Source: a virus
Length of the DNA stretch: 64,000 nt
Direction: 5' to 3' (one strand)
Virus record (IMG/VR): IMGVR_UViG_3300027970_000019
Location: 1-64,000 of that record
Both the position numbers and the translations under genes were made by a program. Numbering within the stretch: position 1 is the first letter of the stretch; each line of letters begins with the position of its first letter. Shown in pieces: positions 49,173 through 57,840 of this stretch. The notes under the pieces are model-generated. The model did not search any database. It saw only the letters and a program-made list of their open reading frames with translations, and was not told where the DNA came from.

Positions 49173-50433
49173 TCTTTTTATTCTTCTTTGGTGTCATTAA
49201 CACCACTTTTTCTTCTTCCACTGTAAGTTCATATTTCTCGTTCTCAACTATTTTCCCATTCAAGACTTCCTCAGATATGAAATCCTCAATTTGGTCTTGT
49301 ATGGCTCGTTTTATTGGCCTTGCACCATATGTTTCATCAAACCCAACTTTGGATATCAATTCCAATACTTTTTCATCACAAGTAATATTATATTTCAAAC
49401 CATTTAATCTGTTTATCAATTTGTCAATTTCAAGTTTAACAATTTGTTTAACTTCTTCTTCTTTTAGGGTATTGAATACAATAACTTCATCTATTCGGTT
49501 TAAGAATTCTGGAGCAAAGAATTTCTTAAGTTCTTTTTTCAACATGTCCCTTTTTTGTTCTTCTTCAATATAAGAATTTGTTGTGGTTTTGAATCCAACT
49601 CCAGTTCCGAATTCTTGGAATTTCTTAACCCCCAAATTTGATGTCATAATGATAATACAATTTTTAAAATTGATTTTTCTTCCTAAGCCATCGGTTAAAT
49701 GACCTTCATCCAATACTTGGAGTAAGGTTGAAAATACATCCTTATTTGCCTTTTCAATTTCATCAAATAGAATTACAGAATATGGTTTGTTTTTAACCAA
49801 TTCGGTTAATTGTCCTCCCTCATCATAACCAACATAACCTGGAGGGGCCCCAATCAATCTAGATATTGAATGTTTTTCTTGGTATTCTGACATATCAACT
49901 CTGATTAGATTTTCTTCACTACCAAATATTTCTTTGGCTAATTGTTTGGCTAAATATGTATTGTGTGACAAAATACCGTTAGTATAATATCTCCTATTAG
50001 AATTTTCATTCAATTCAAGATCATACATAATTTCCTTATAACCTAAATTAGTTATTTCTAACACCTCAGATTCAATTAAATTGCCGTTATTATCAGATAC
50101 CATAACAAACGAACCAATATTTAAATCTTTAACAAAGATTTCAGTTAAACCAATTGGTTCAAAAGTAATTTCATAATATTCGGTAACAAATACAATATGA
50201 TTATCCGCACATTTAAGTTCTTTACCATCAGATAATTTTAAATGATACACCTCATAAGGGATTGTTTCATGTAATGCCTCAATATCAATAAACCCATCAT
50301 CAGTTAAAACTTCGTATTCGGTTATTTTAGTCGTTTTGGTTATCTTTTTTAATGACTCTAATTCATGTCTATCTAATAAAAAAACATTATCTGAGTTTTC
50401 AATTAAATTCCTTATTTCTTCTAATTTATTCAT
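49156..50433 (-). CDS. clpC: ClpC-type ATPase, C-terminal part, fused to C-terminal split intein
   Basis: 425 aa. Residues 1-158 are a C-terminal intein half ending YYTNGILSHN, and the extein resumes with TYLAKQLAKEIFG directly after the Walker A Lys left in the upstream piece. NBD2 continues with GAPPGYVGYDEGGQLTE (pore loop), VILFDEIEKA (Walker B), TSNLG, LNRIDEVIVF (arginine finger region) and GARPIKRAIQ (sensor 2). Trans-splicing with the product of 50733-52058 should restore a full hexameric unfoldase. Confidence 0.9.
   Translation of the reverse strand: MNKLEEIRNLIENSDNVFLLDRHELESLKKITKTTKITEYEVLTDDGFIDIEALHETIPYEVYHLKLSDGKELKCADNHIVFVTEYYEITFEPIGLTEIFVKDLNIGSFVMVSDNNGNLIESEVLEITNLGYKEIMYDLELNENSNRRYYTNGILSHNTYLAKQLAKEIFGSEENLIRVDMSEYQEKHSISRLIGAPPGYVGYDEGGQLTELVKNKPYSVILFDEIEKANKDVFSTLLQVLDEGHLTDGLGRKINFKNCIIIMTSNLGVKKFQEFGTGVGFKTTTNSYIEEEQKRDMLKKELKKFFAPEFLNRIDEVIVFNTLKEEEVKQIVKLEIDKLINRLNGLKYNITCDEKVLELISKVGFDETYGARPIKRAIQDQIEDFISEEVLNGKIVENEKYELTVEEEKVVLMTPKKNKKKKGTE
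49960..50433 (-). other. Split intein, C half (ClpC)
   Basis: 158 residues ending His-Asn before the +1 Thr. Block-like stretches YEVLTDDGFIDIEAL, KELKCADNHIVFV and YDLELNENSNRRYYTNGILS are typical of Hint domains. Confidence 0.85.
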
Positions 50434-50434
50434 C

Positions 50435-50755
50435 TTATTTAGTTAAAAAATTTATACATTTATTTATAATTTCTTGTTTATTACCCCATCTATATTCTGA
50501 ATCCCATATAACTAATATTTCAAAACCTTGTTTATTTGCTTGAAATAATTTCTTTTCGTCTTTCTCCCACATTTCTTGTGCTGTAATGTTTTTTCTAAAT
50601 GGGTTTGGATAATCCGAAGCATTATATTTATTTGGGTTACCGTGATAATCATCCCCATTGTATTCAATAATTTTTTTATTTTTCAAATCGGTAAAATCAT
50701 ATAACCACACGCCACCATTTTCTTTTTCTATTTTATACTCTCCATTGTGTATCGG
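50435..50755 (-). pseudogene. Broken Vsr-like homing endonuclease inside the split ClpC gene
   Basis: The open part (50435-50710) encodes NKKIIEYNGDDYHGNPNKYN, DYPNPFRKNITAQEMWEKDE and ILVIWDSEYRWG, the C-terminal half of the nuclease found with split inteins. Coding resemblance continues upstream in frame to about 50755 (NGEYKIEKENGGVWLYDF) without a start codon and meets the intein N half out of frame. The first half of the nuclease is gone, so it is probably dead. Confidence 0.7.
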
Positions 50756-52058
50756 TAATGATATTTTCTATTTTTATTGTTTTTATTTCACCAGTTATTT
50801 TATTTCTAACAATTATTTCCGTATCTCCACTAATACACTTACCCACCCCAGTTGAACCTAAGAATATGAATGAACCAATTGGTTTATTGGGGTCTTTAAT
50901 CCCCAATCTATTTCTTCTGATAGCTTTGGCGATTTTCATTACAGCGTCGGATTGACCAATAACTTTTGATGATAAATTATCACCCAATGTTGATAGTTTA
51001 TTGGTTTCATCTGAATTCATTTTTGATATTGGTATTTTTGTCATATTGGACACAACCTCATATACTAGCTCAACGGAAATTTCTTTCTTTTCGTTTAACA
51101 AATCGGATTCAAATTTTTTCTTTTCTTCATCTAGTTTATCCAATATTTTAGTTTCCTTATCTCTTAAATCAGCCGCCAATTCATAATTTTGACTTTTAAC
51201 AACTTCAATCTTTTGTTGTTTGATATCTTGAGCTTTCTGTTTCAAATCTTCAATAATTTGTGGCATCTTAGTATCAACTTGACTTCTTGCACCAACTTCA
51301 TCAATAATGTCAAAGGCTTTGTCAGGAAATTCTCTATCTGTGATATATCGTTCCGCCAAATCAACACAAAGTTTTAGGACTTCATCGCTATAAGTTACTT
51401 TATGATAATTTTCATATTTGTCTTTAGTGTTTGTTAAGATATTTAACGTTTCTTTTTTTGTTGAGGGGTCAACAATTACTTTTTGGAATCTTCTTTCTAA
51501 TGCCCCATCTTTTTCAAAGTTCTTTCTATATTCATCTAGGGTTGTCGCACCAATACATTGGATTTCCCCTCTTGCTAATGCTGGTTTGAATATGTTGGAG
51601 GCATCTAATGACCCTGATGAATTTCCAGCACCAACTATTTGGTGGATTTCATCAATGAATAGAATTATATTTGGAGCATTTTGAAGTTCATCAATAATGA
51701 TTTTCATTCTTTCTTCAAATTGTCCTCTATATTTTGTTCCAGCGACAATGGATGTCATATCTAGGGACATAATTCTTTTGTCCATTAGATTTCTTGGACA
51801 TTCTCCATTTAATATTTTAAGGGCAAGACCCTCTACTATAGCCGTTTTACCGCAACCAGGTTCTCCGATGATAATTGGGTTATTCTTTTTTCTTCTTGAA
51901 AGAATTTGTGCAATTCTAGTTATTTCTCTATCTCTACCTACCACCGGATCTAATTTTCCTTCTTCGGCAAGTTTGATTAAATCTTTTGCAAAGTTATTTA
52001 ACACTGGTGTGTCCCCTTTGCCCTTGTTTGAGTAGTCTCCGTCTTTTGAATCTATCAT
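50733..52058 (-). CDS. clpC: ClpC-type ATPase, N-terminal part, fused to N-terminal split intein
   Basis: 441 aa. NBD1 shows GEPGCGKTAIVEGLA (Walker A), ILFIDEIHQIVGAG (Walker B) and IGATTLDEYRK. A UVR-like motif QNYELAADLRDKE in the middle domain marks it as ClpC-like rather than ClpB. NBD2 begins and stops at Walker A GSTGVGK, followed by intein start CISGDTEIIV (Cys408). The Clp-N adaptor domain is absent. A TGACAATTTGTCA palindrome lies 50 nt upstream, as before dnaK. Confidence 0.9.
   Translation of the reverse strand: MIDSKDGDYSNKGKGDTPVLNNFAKDLIKLAEEGKLDPVVGRDREITRIAQILSRRKKNNPIIIGEPGCGKTAIVEGLALKILNGECPRNLMDKRIMSLDMTSIVAGTKYRGQFEERMKIIIDELQNAPNIILFIDEIHQIVGAGNSSGSLDASNIFKPALARGEIQCIGATTLDEYRKNFEKDGALERRFQKVIVDPSTKKETLNILTNTKDKYENYHKVTYSDEVLKLCVDLAERYITDREFPDKAFDIIDEVGARSQVDTKMPQIIEDLKQKAQDIKQQKIEVVKSQNYELAADLRDKETKILDKLDEEKKKFESDLLNEKKEISVELVYEVVSNMTKIPISKMNSDETNKLSTLGDNLSSKVIGQSDAVMKIAKAIRRNRLGIKDPNKPIGSFIFLGSTGVGKCISGDTEIIVRNKITGEIKTIKIENIITDTQWRV
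50736..50837 (-). other. Split intein, N half (ClpC)
   Basis: 34 residues from Cys408 (CISGDTEIIVRNKITGE) to the stop, the length of the short N halves known from split phage inteins. Inserted directly behind the Walker A Lys. Confidence 0.8.
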
Positions 52059-52106
52059 AAGTTTTTTTATTCAATTATAGCCTTTTATTTTACATTTTCA
52101 ACAATG

Positions 52107-52121
52107 ATGACAAATTGTCAT
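52107..52121. promoter_or_regulatory. Palindromic operator upstream of clpC
   Basis: ATGACAAATTGTCAT is a perfect 15-bp palindrome; read leftward its core is TGACAATTTGTCA, identical to the dnaK operator at 3490-3506. Confidence 0.6.
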
Positions 52122-52217
52122 AGATTAAAAATATATTGCCCAATTATTTGTTTTTTGATTTTTTTGGTATATAATTAGTGTATTAGAGTATATAATAAAC
52201 TTATTAAATAATAATAT

Positions 52218-52643
52218 ATGTCAAACAAAGAATTTAGTAAAAGATTTGAAGAAATTTTAAAAGACTTATTTGGGGAAAAACCATTAGGTAGTTTTTTTGA
52301 TAAAATTGATTTAACTGATAATGTCAGTAATTTTAAAAAAATTATGAAGACACCTAAAGATGGTATATTCACGTCAATTATTTTTTTTAACCCAGAATCA
52401 GATTTCAAAAAATCAAATGAATATCCTCATCAAAAAGTGGTGAATGCCCTTCAAAAAGAACTTGATGAATGTATTAAAGAACAAGACTTTGAACGTGCGA
52501 CAATCTTAAGGGATGAGATTAAAAATCTAACCAAAAACAAATCAAAAGTAGCTGACCTCCAAAAAGAATTGGAAAAGGTAATCCAAGAACAAAACTTTGA
52601 ACGAGCAATTGAAATCCGTGATGAACTAAAAAAAATTAACTAA
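52218..52643 (+). CDS. UVR-motif protein, McsA-like candidate adaptor of ClpC
   Basis: 141 aa. Two UVR motifs in the C-terminal half: LQKELDECIKEQDFERATIL and LQKELEKVIQEQNFERAIEI. UVR motifs occur in UvrB/C, ClpC and the ClpC adaptor McsA. It is divergent from and adjacent to clpC, whose middle domain has a UVR-like motif, so a physical link is plausible (inference). No McsA zinc finger is present. Confidence 0.65.
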   Translation: MSNKEFSKRFEEILKDLFGEKPLGSFFDKIDLTDNVSNFKKIMKTPKDGIFTSIIFFNPESDFKKSNEYPHQKVVNALQKELDECIKEQDFERATILRDEIKNLTKNKSKVADLQKELEKVIQEQNFERAIEIRDELKKIN

Positions 52644-52647
52644 ACCT

Positions 52648-52673
52648 AACCCCCAACTCAATGGGGGTTTTTA
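52648..52673 (+). terminator. Terminator
   Basis: AACCCCCAACTCAATGGGGGTT followed by T residues. Confidence 0.8.
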
Positions 52674-52685
52674 AATATTAACACT

Positions 52686-52928
52686 ATGGGAATTTTAAGA
52701 GAAGAAATTAATGGAACAAAAATTATTAATGAAATTCAGTCAAGTAATATAAGAAGAACTGAATTTGATACAGAATCAAAAGAGTTAGTTGTGGAATTTA
52801 ACAACGGACTCAGATATTTGTACGAGAATGTTCCTCATCAACTATACACCCAATTTAGAATGTCCGAATCACAAGGAAAATTTTTCAATTCAAAAATTGC
52901 AAAATCATTTCAATATAAACGATTGTGA
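52686..52928 (+). CDS. KTSC-domain protein
   Basis: 80 aa. SSNIRRTEFDTESKELVVEF, LRYLYENVPHQLYTQF and SQGKFFNSKI fit the small KTSC domain (PF13619 by recollection), a fold related to lysyl-tRNA-synthetase C-terminal parts and common in phages. Role unknown. Confidence 0.75.
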   Translation: MGILREEINGTKIINEIQSSNIRRTEFDTESKELVVEFNNGLRYLYENVPHQLYTQFRMSESQGKFFNSKIAKSFQYKRL

Positions 52929-52945
52929 GAATATATTTATGTATT

Positions 52946-53689
52946 ATGGAATCATTAAAAAATGTAATATCTAGTTTTAATACACAAAAAACATTAAACC
53001 CAAAAATGTGGGTTGATGATGGCACAAAACTTAATCCATCGGTTAGAAGAAATCTTTTGGAAATCGCATATCAATTTATTGATTCATTTGGAATGGAAGT
53101 GGTTATTGACGATATTATTATTACTGGATCAATAGCTAATTACAATTGGTCAAAATACTCTGATGTTGATTTACACATCACAGTTGATTACAGTCAATTC
53201 CCAAAAGAACTTAAAGATTTATATATGGAATTTTTTGATTTAAAAAAAATTGTTTTTAACCAAAAAAGAGAATTAAAAATGTTTGGGTATGATGTTGAAC
53301 TTTATGTTGAAGGGGTTGATGCCGAGGGTATTAGTGGTGGTGTGTATTCGGTTATGAGAGATGAGTGGATTAAAAAACCATCAAAAGAAAATTTAAAAAC
53401 TAGTAAAACTGAAATTATTAAAAACTCAAAAAGGTGGATGCGTTTAATTGACACTTTAATTAAAAACTTACAAGGTGAGAGTATTGATGAAATTAATAGT
53501 GGTGTGAAGGTAATTAAAGACAAGTTAAAAAAATATCGTAAGAGTGGATTGGATAAATCAGGTGAGTTAGGGTTAGAAAATTTGGTGTTTAAAGTTTTGA
53601 GGAGAAATGGTTATATTGAAAAATTATATAATGTACCAGTTAAAATGATTGATAAAAAACTTTCTTTAGATGAAAAAGAAAAGAATTGA
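52946..53689 (+). CDS. Nucleotidyltransferase-fold protein
   Basis: 247 aa from ATG 52946, directly behind the late-type motif ATATATTTAT (52930). IITGSIANYNWSKYSDVDLH carries the GSxxN...SDxD active-site pattern of the pol-beta superfamily, and ELYVEGVD could give the third acid. Relatives lie among structural genes in T4-like marine phages as I recall. Substrate unknown. Confidence 0.7.
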   Translation: MESLKNVISSFNTQKTLNPKMWVDDGTKLNPSVRRNLLEIAYQFIDSFGMEVVIDDIIITGSIANYNWSKYSDVDLHITVDYSQFPKELKDLYMEFFDLKKIVFNQKRELKMFGYDVELYVEGVDAEGISGGVYSVMRDEWIKKPSKENLKTSKTEIIKNSKRWMRLIDTLIKNLQGESIDEINSGVKVIKDKLKKYRKSGLDKSGELGLENLVFKVLRRNGYIEKLYNVPVKMIDKKLSLDEKEKN

Positions 53690-53697
53690 TTATTTCA

Positions 53698-53707
53698 ATA
53701 TATTTAT
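53698..53707 (+). promoter_or_regulatory. Late-type promoter motif
   Basis: ATATATTTAT followed by ATTATAAAA, 22 nt before the structural gene at 53729. Confidence 0.5.
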
Positions 53708-53728
53708 ATTATAAAAACAAAAAAAATT

Positions 53729-54922
53729 ATGGGAAAACTAAGACCTATTGGTAGTGAGAAATTAGAAGGGATGGATAAAATAAGAAGGATGATTGAGATA
53801 TCTCAATATAATCTTAATACGCCAAAACCAATTAATGAAGTTTCATCTAATGAATATAGAAAGACCTTGGCTGATGGAAATACTTATCACATTGTTAAAG
53901 AAAGAACTGGATATGTAATTAAAAAAGGACTTTACGAATCAACTGCCGAATATATTGAACCAATCAAAAATAGAAAATTTTATCCTTCATATTCTCAAGC
54001 ATTAAAACGTTTGAATTTAATAACAAAAGAGGTAAATATAAATGAGGGTCAAACTAAAAATCTTTCATTGTTTGTTGAAAGTGATGAGCAAATGGAATAT
54101 TATTTGGAAATGGACGAACAAGCTCCTCCTACAGCCCCACCTCCTGTGCCAGCACCAGCTCCCGCTCCAGCACCTACTGATATGCCTCCAGCACCTGAAG
54201 GTGATATGCCGCCTATGCCAGAAGAACCAATGCCTGAACCTGAAGAACCGATGGATATGGGGGACGATGACGATGATGATGAGGATGTTACATTTAAAAC
54301 AATTCAAAAAGTAACTGGTAGATTAGCACAAAAAATTAGAACATTCTTGTCTAATGAAGACAACGAAATGACATCACAAGATACGAAATATGTTATTAAC
54401 TCAGTTCTTTCTGCTTTAGATTTATCAACACTTGAAGATGATGATATGGATGAAATTATGGCCAAATTTGAAGGTGGTGAGGAAGATGGTGAAGAAATGC
54501 CTGAAATGGGTGGAGAAGAAGGAGGAATGGAAGGTGAACAAATGCCACCACCACCAATGCCTGATGAAAGTATGACACCACCACCACCCGCACCAGAGAG
54601 TGAAATTGCGGAATATCGTACACATGGGGCTAGAAAAAACAGACATCAATCTATTGAAGAAGTTTTTGAAGAAGTTTTTTCTGAATCTAAAGTAGATAAA
54701 GTATTGGGTAAATATTTTGGTAAACAACAACATAAATCAAATAACAATATAGTGTCAAAAATTCAAAATTTATCTGAATCATTTAAACAAGAAACTCAAT
54801 CTGTTAAATTTATAAATGAGAATAATGATTTTAGACTTTTGGGTAAAAACAAACAAGGGTATTTAGTATTTGAAAATGATTATGAAAGAATTAGAGTAAG
54901 TCCAAAAGGTAATATTTTATGA
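53729..54922 (+). CDS. Acidic, proline-rich virion or scaffold protein
   Basis: 397 aa. A globular N-terminus (1-120), a Pro/Ala hinge PPTAPPPVPAPAPAPAPTDM, acidic runs (GDDDDDDEDV), a helical middle and a second Met/Gly/Glu-rich low-complexity stretch. Starts the late block 53729-57783 upstream of the terminase. Overlaps the next gene by 4 nt. Confidence 0.55.
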   Translation: MGKLRPIGSEKLEGMDKIRRMIEISQYNLNTPKPINEVSSNEYRKTLADGNTYHIVKERTGYVIKKGLYESTAEYIEPIKNRKFYPSYSQALKRLNLITKEVNINEGQTKNLSLFVESDEQMEYYLEMDEQAPPTAPPPVPAPAPAPAPTDMPPAPEGDMPPMPEEPMPEPEEPMDMGDDDDDDEDVTFKTIQKVTGRLAQKIRTFLSNEDNEMTSQDTKYVINSVLSALDLSTLEDDDMDEIMAKFEGGEEDGEEMPEMGGEEGGMEGEQMPPPPMPDESMTPPPPAPESEIAEYRTHGARKNRHQSIEEVFEEVFSESKVDKVLGKYFGKQQHKSNNNIVSKIQNLSESFKQETQSVKFINENNDFRLLGKNKQGYLVFENDYERIRVSPKGNIL

Positions 54923-55326
54923 GTTTTTTAATTTATGTTAATAAGTTGGGTTCTAATTACAAAGGTGAAAATTTGTATGAATTCATCTTTTCTGAAAATA
55001 TAAATGATGTTTGGGGGGAATCTTGGGATAGTAAACCAGCGAATGGTTACCCATCACCACCAGATTTGGAATTTATATCCAAAGTTGGATTATTAAAAAA
55101 TGTTTTAGATTTTGAAGTTTTACAAAATTCTGATACATTTTCAATGTTTGATGGAGTGGAAGATGTTATAGCATTAGGTTGGGAGAAAGAATCAGAATCT
55201 GTAAATTTTGAAAAGGATAAAAGATTAGTATTTAGATTTGGGGATACCATTGAAAGTGTTAAAAATAAACTATACGAAAGAGATATCGTTTTAGAGTTTG
55301 AAAAAAAAGTTCAATATGAATCTTAA
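54919..55326 (+). CDS. Conserved phage structural-region protein
   Basis: 135 aa. FLIYVNKLGSNYKGENLYEF and NDVWGESWDSKPA are motifs I recognise from T4-like marine phages, function unknown. Coupled at both ends (4-nt overlap upstream, 11-nt overlap downstream). Confidence 0.6.
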   Translation: MSFLIYVNKLGSNYKGENLYEFIFSENINDVWGESWDSKPANGYPSPPDLEFISKVGLLKNVLDFEVLQNSDTFSMFDGVEDVIALGWEKESESVNFEKDKRLVFRFGDTIESVKNKLYERDIVLEFEKKVQYES

Positions 55327-56575
55327 TAAAAAAATTGGTTTATTATTAGATAATGGGTTTAAACCTGAATTTATTTCATCCTTAACTGAAAGTAAAATTA
55401 ATTTTCTATTTGAAAAAATGTCAAAGAGAAAAGAGAATAAGGAAGCGACAACAACAACAAAAACTGAAAAGGTAACAACTTACACACCTGATGAACTCAC
55501 TAAAATGAAACAACAAAACACAGGTGTGAATGTAAATAATGGTGAAGTTACTCCAACGCCCCAAGGTGGTTTAATTGTTAAACAACAAGCCGAAGGTGAA
55601 ATAAAAGAAAAATTTGAATCTAAGGCGCAACAAGGTTTATTTTGGGCTAGATGTAACAAATGTAAAACTGACGATTGTAAGTGGTGTAAAATGGCTAAGG
55701 AATTTTCAAAGAGTACGTCTGAGAAACAATACAAAAAAATGCCAGAAAAAAAACATCCAAAAAAGACAGTAAAATATAAAAAGAAAGAAACTAATGAGGA
55801 ATTTACAATGGCTAATTACTATGATAAGGTTGCTAGTACATACACCAATTTAGCTAAAAGCAAATTAACCAAAGAAGAAATTATAAATAAACATTTAACA
55901 AAAATTGTTGAGTCAAATTTAAAACCAACTATGAAAAAAAGAGACTTACTCAGATTAATTGAATCTGAAAACAAAAATAAAAAAAATCTAAATGAAGATT
56001 TTTATTATGACGAAATGGGTGAAGATTTTGATATGATGTCAAAATACGAAGGAAGACCAAATTGGTATGAAGAAGATGAGGAAGACTATGAAGAGTATGA
56101 TATGCCTCCAGGTAGAGAAGATGATGATACTCCAAGGCCTAGAAATAAAATGAGTCGTTTATCTCGTAGAATGAATGACCCATTTGCACCAACAATTGAC
56201 CCTGGTATTAAAGAACCAAAAATTAAACCTATAGACCCTGATGTTGAGCCTGAGTGGACACCAGATGAATATGAACCTGAAAATCCTGATGAAGATGAAG
56301 AAACAAAGATTCAAGGAAAAAGAAATATGAATGGACCAGCTATTATACCTATTCGTATTGACCCAAATAGGAAAAGAGAAAGAGAAAGAGAAATAGAACC
56401 AGATGAGTGGCAACCAGATGAATATGAACCTGAAAATCCTGATGAAGATGAAGAAACAAAGATTCAAGGAAAAAGAAATATGGAATTTATGTTAGAAATT
56501 AGAAATAAGTTCAATAGAACAATGAATCGTTTAAATGAAACACATTACAAGCCAATTAAATATAATAAGTATTAA
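55316..56575 (+). CDS. Charged repeat-containing virion-region protein
   Basis: 419 aa from ATG 55316. An N-terminal helix with LTESKINFLFEKMSK, a cysteine cluster CNKCKTDDCKWCKM near residues 112-125 that may bind zinc, then an acidic, disordered C-terminal half holding a 23-residue unit (PDEYEPENPDEDEETKIQG...) twice. Two nt before the next gene. Confidence 0.55.
   Translation: MNLNKKIGLLLDNGFKPEFISSLTESKINFLFEKMSKRKENKEATTTTKTEKVTTYTPDELTKMKQQNTGVNVNNGEVTPTPQGGLIVKQQAEGEIKEKFESKAQQGLFWARCNKCKTDDCKWCKMAKEFSKSTSEKQYKKMPEKKHPKKTVKYKKKETNEEFTMANYYDKVASTYTNLAKSKLTKEEIINKHLTKIVESNLKPTMKKRDLLRLIESENKNKKNLNEDFYYDEMGEDFDMMSKYEGRPNWYEEDEEDYEEYDMPPGREDDDTPRPRNKMSRLSRRMNDPFAPTIDPGIKEPKIKPIDPDVEPEWTPDEYEPENPDEDEETKIQGKRNMNGPAIIPIRIDPNRKREREREIEPDEWQPDEYEPENPDEDEETKIQGKRNMEFMLEIRNKFNRTMNRLNETHYKPIKYNKY
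56261..56482 (+). repeat. Perfect 69-bp direct repeat in coding sequence
   Basis: Copies at 56261-56329 and 56414-56482 are identical over 69 bp and keep the reading frame. Identity at silent positions points to recent duplication or gene conversion. Confidence 0.9.
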
Positions 56576-56577
56576 AA

Positions 56578-57783
56578 ATGAAAAAAATTTTATACGAAGC
56601 ACCTGTTGATGATTTTATGGACGATGAGTCTAAAATAAATCTATATGCCGCACAAAAAAGAAAATATGAAAAAGCAAAAGGAGAAGGTGGGTCAAGTAAT
56701 AAAATGGGTGAATTAATGTATTCATTACCGAATTTAGAACGTGAATATAAAACCCAATTAATAAATTTAGCTTTGGCTATTTTTTATAGTAAATTTCCAA
56801 AAATAAAAGAAAGGGTTGACAATGGGTTACTAAAAATGGATGTTAATTTAACTAGTAGTCCTGGTGGTAGAATAAGTCCGCAAAAAGTTGACAAACAAAA
56901 AATTGAAAAAGCCAAAGAAATTGATTCTGATTTTGATGAACGAGTTAAAGCTAGAAATTTTATTAATGCTACAACACAAGGAGCTGCTTGGTCTGAAGGA
57001 TTCAATGCTTATAAAGAAATTGAAAATCAATTAAATCAGTTAAACCCTGAATTGGTAAATAAGTACAATCAATTTGAAAACTCAGCTACAGTATTTTATA
57101 ACGACAATATTGAGACATTAGAACGTATGGCCGAACAATCTAGTGGTCGTGTTGCGTATACAGACCTTGTTCCAGATAATAGTAACCCAGGTAATTGGAT
57201 TTTAATCGTTAGAGCACCACATTTTCCATTATTAATTCACGAATTATATAAAGGCGGGAGGTATTATAATTCAATTTTATATACACCAAAAGACAAAAAT
57301 GTAAGTAATACATTAAAAGATGTAACAGACACTCATAAACATGAAATCCGAAATATGATTAGTGGTAGAGAAATTAGTTCTAAATTAAGATTTTTATGGG
57401 GTGAATTGGTTGATGGATATGAGACATGGATGGATGGAGCAATTCAAACACAATTTAATAAAATGGCTAACGACAATCCAAGATTACACAATGAAATTAT
57501 GTATGATGGTGTTTTAGGTAATCCTAAACCTGGAGATTCCCCAGAAAAAAAACTAAAACATCAAAAAGCTATGGATAAATTTGAAAAATTTTCACAGATG
57601 ATTGTTGATGCAATTAGAAAAAATCCACCAAAAGTTGAAAAACCTAATTATGATAAAATCATACAGAGTCAAAAAAAGGTTGAACCTATCGAACCAGAAT
57701 ATGATGATGATGAGGAAGAAAATGACGATGAACCAGAGGATGATGATACAAGTTGGATGGACGATATAGACGATGAAGATTAA
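56578..57783 (+). CDS. Virion-region protein upstream of terminase
   Basis: 401 aa. Starts MKKILYEAPVDDF, with a possible LYE cleavage site. Globular centre (ILIVRAPHFPLLIHELYKGG) and a very acidic tail. Position directly before the terminase suggests a neck, head or packaging accessory, but no family was recognised. Confidence 0.55.
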   Translation: MKKILYEAPVDDFMDDESKINLYAAQKRKYEKAKGEGGSSNKMGELMYSLPNLEREYKTQLINLALAIFYSKFPKIKERVDNGLLKMDVNLTSSPGGRISPQKVDKQKIEKAKEIDSDFDERVKARNFINATTQGAAWSEGFNAYKEIENQLNQLNPELVNKYNQFENSATVFYNDNIETLERMAEQSSGRVAYTDLVPDNSNPGNWILIVRAPHFPLLIHELYKGGRYYNSILYTPKDKNVSNTLKDVTDTHKHEIRNMISGREISSKLRFLWGELVDGYETWMDGAIQTQFNKMANDNPRLHNEIMYDGVLGNPKPGDSPEKKLKHQKAMDKFEKFSQMIVDAIRKNPPKVEKPNYDKIIQSQKKVEPIEPEYDDDEEENDDEPEDDDTSWMDDIDDED

Positions 57784-57785
57784 AA

Positions 57786-57818
57786 AAAACCCCCCATTTA
57801 GAAATAAGTGGGGGTTTT
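57786..57818 (+). terminator. Terminator before the terminase gene
   Basis: AAAACCCCCC - loop - GGGGGTTTT. Confidence 0.8.
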
Positions 57819-57827
57819 GATATTTAT
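57819..57827 (+). promoter_or_regulatory. Late-type promoter motif of the terminase
   Basis: GATATTTAT, 13 nt before the ATG. Confidence 0.5.
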
Positions 57828-57840
57828 GTAGAAAGGATTT

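Noticed and set aside
49112-49573. Rightward ORF of 153 aa and others opposite the clpC pieces
   Set aside because: They lie antisense to conserved ATPase sequence and read as low-complexity Ser/Phe/Ile mirrors.
50435-50710. Intact homing endonuclease starting at GTG 50710
   Set aside because: The matching protein sequence continues upstream of 50710 in frame without a start and is out of frame with the intein; the catalytic N-terminal half is missing.
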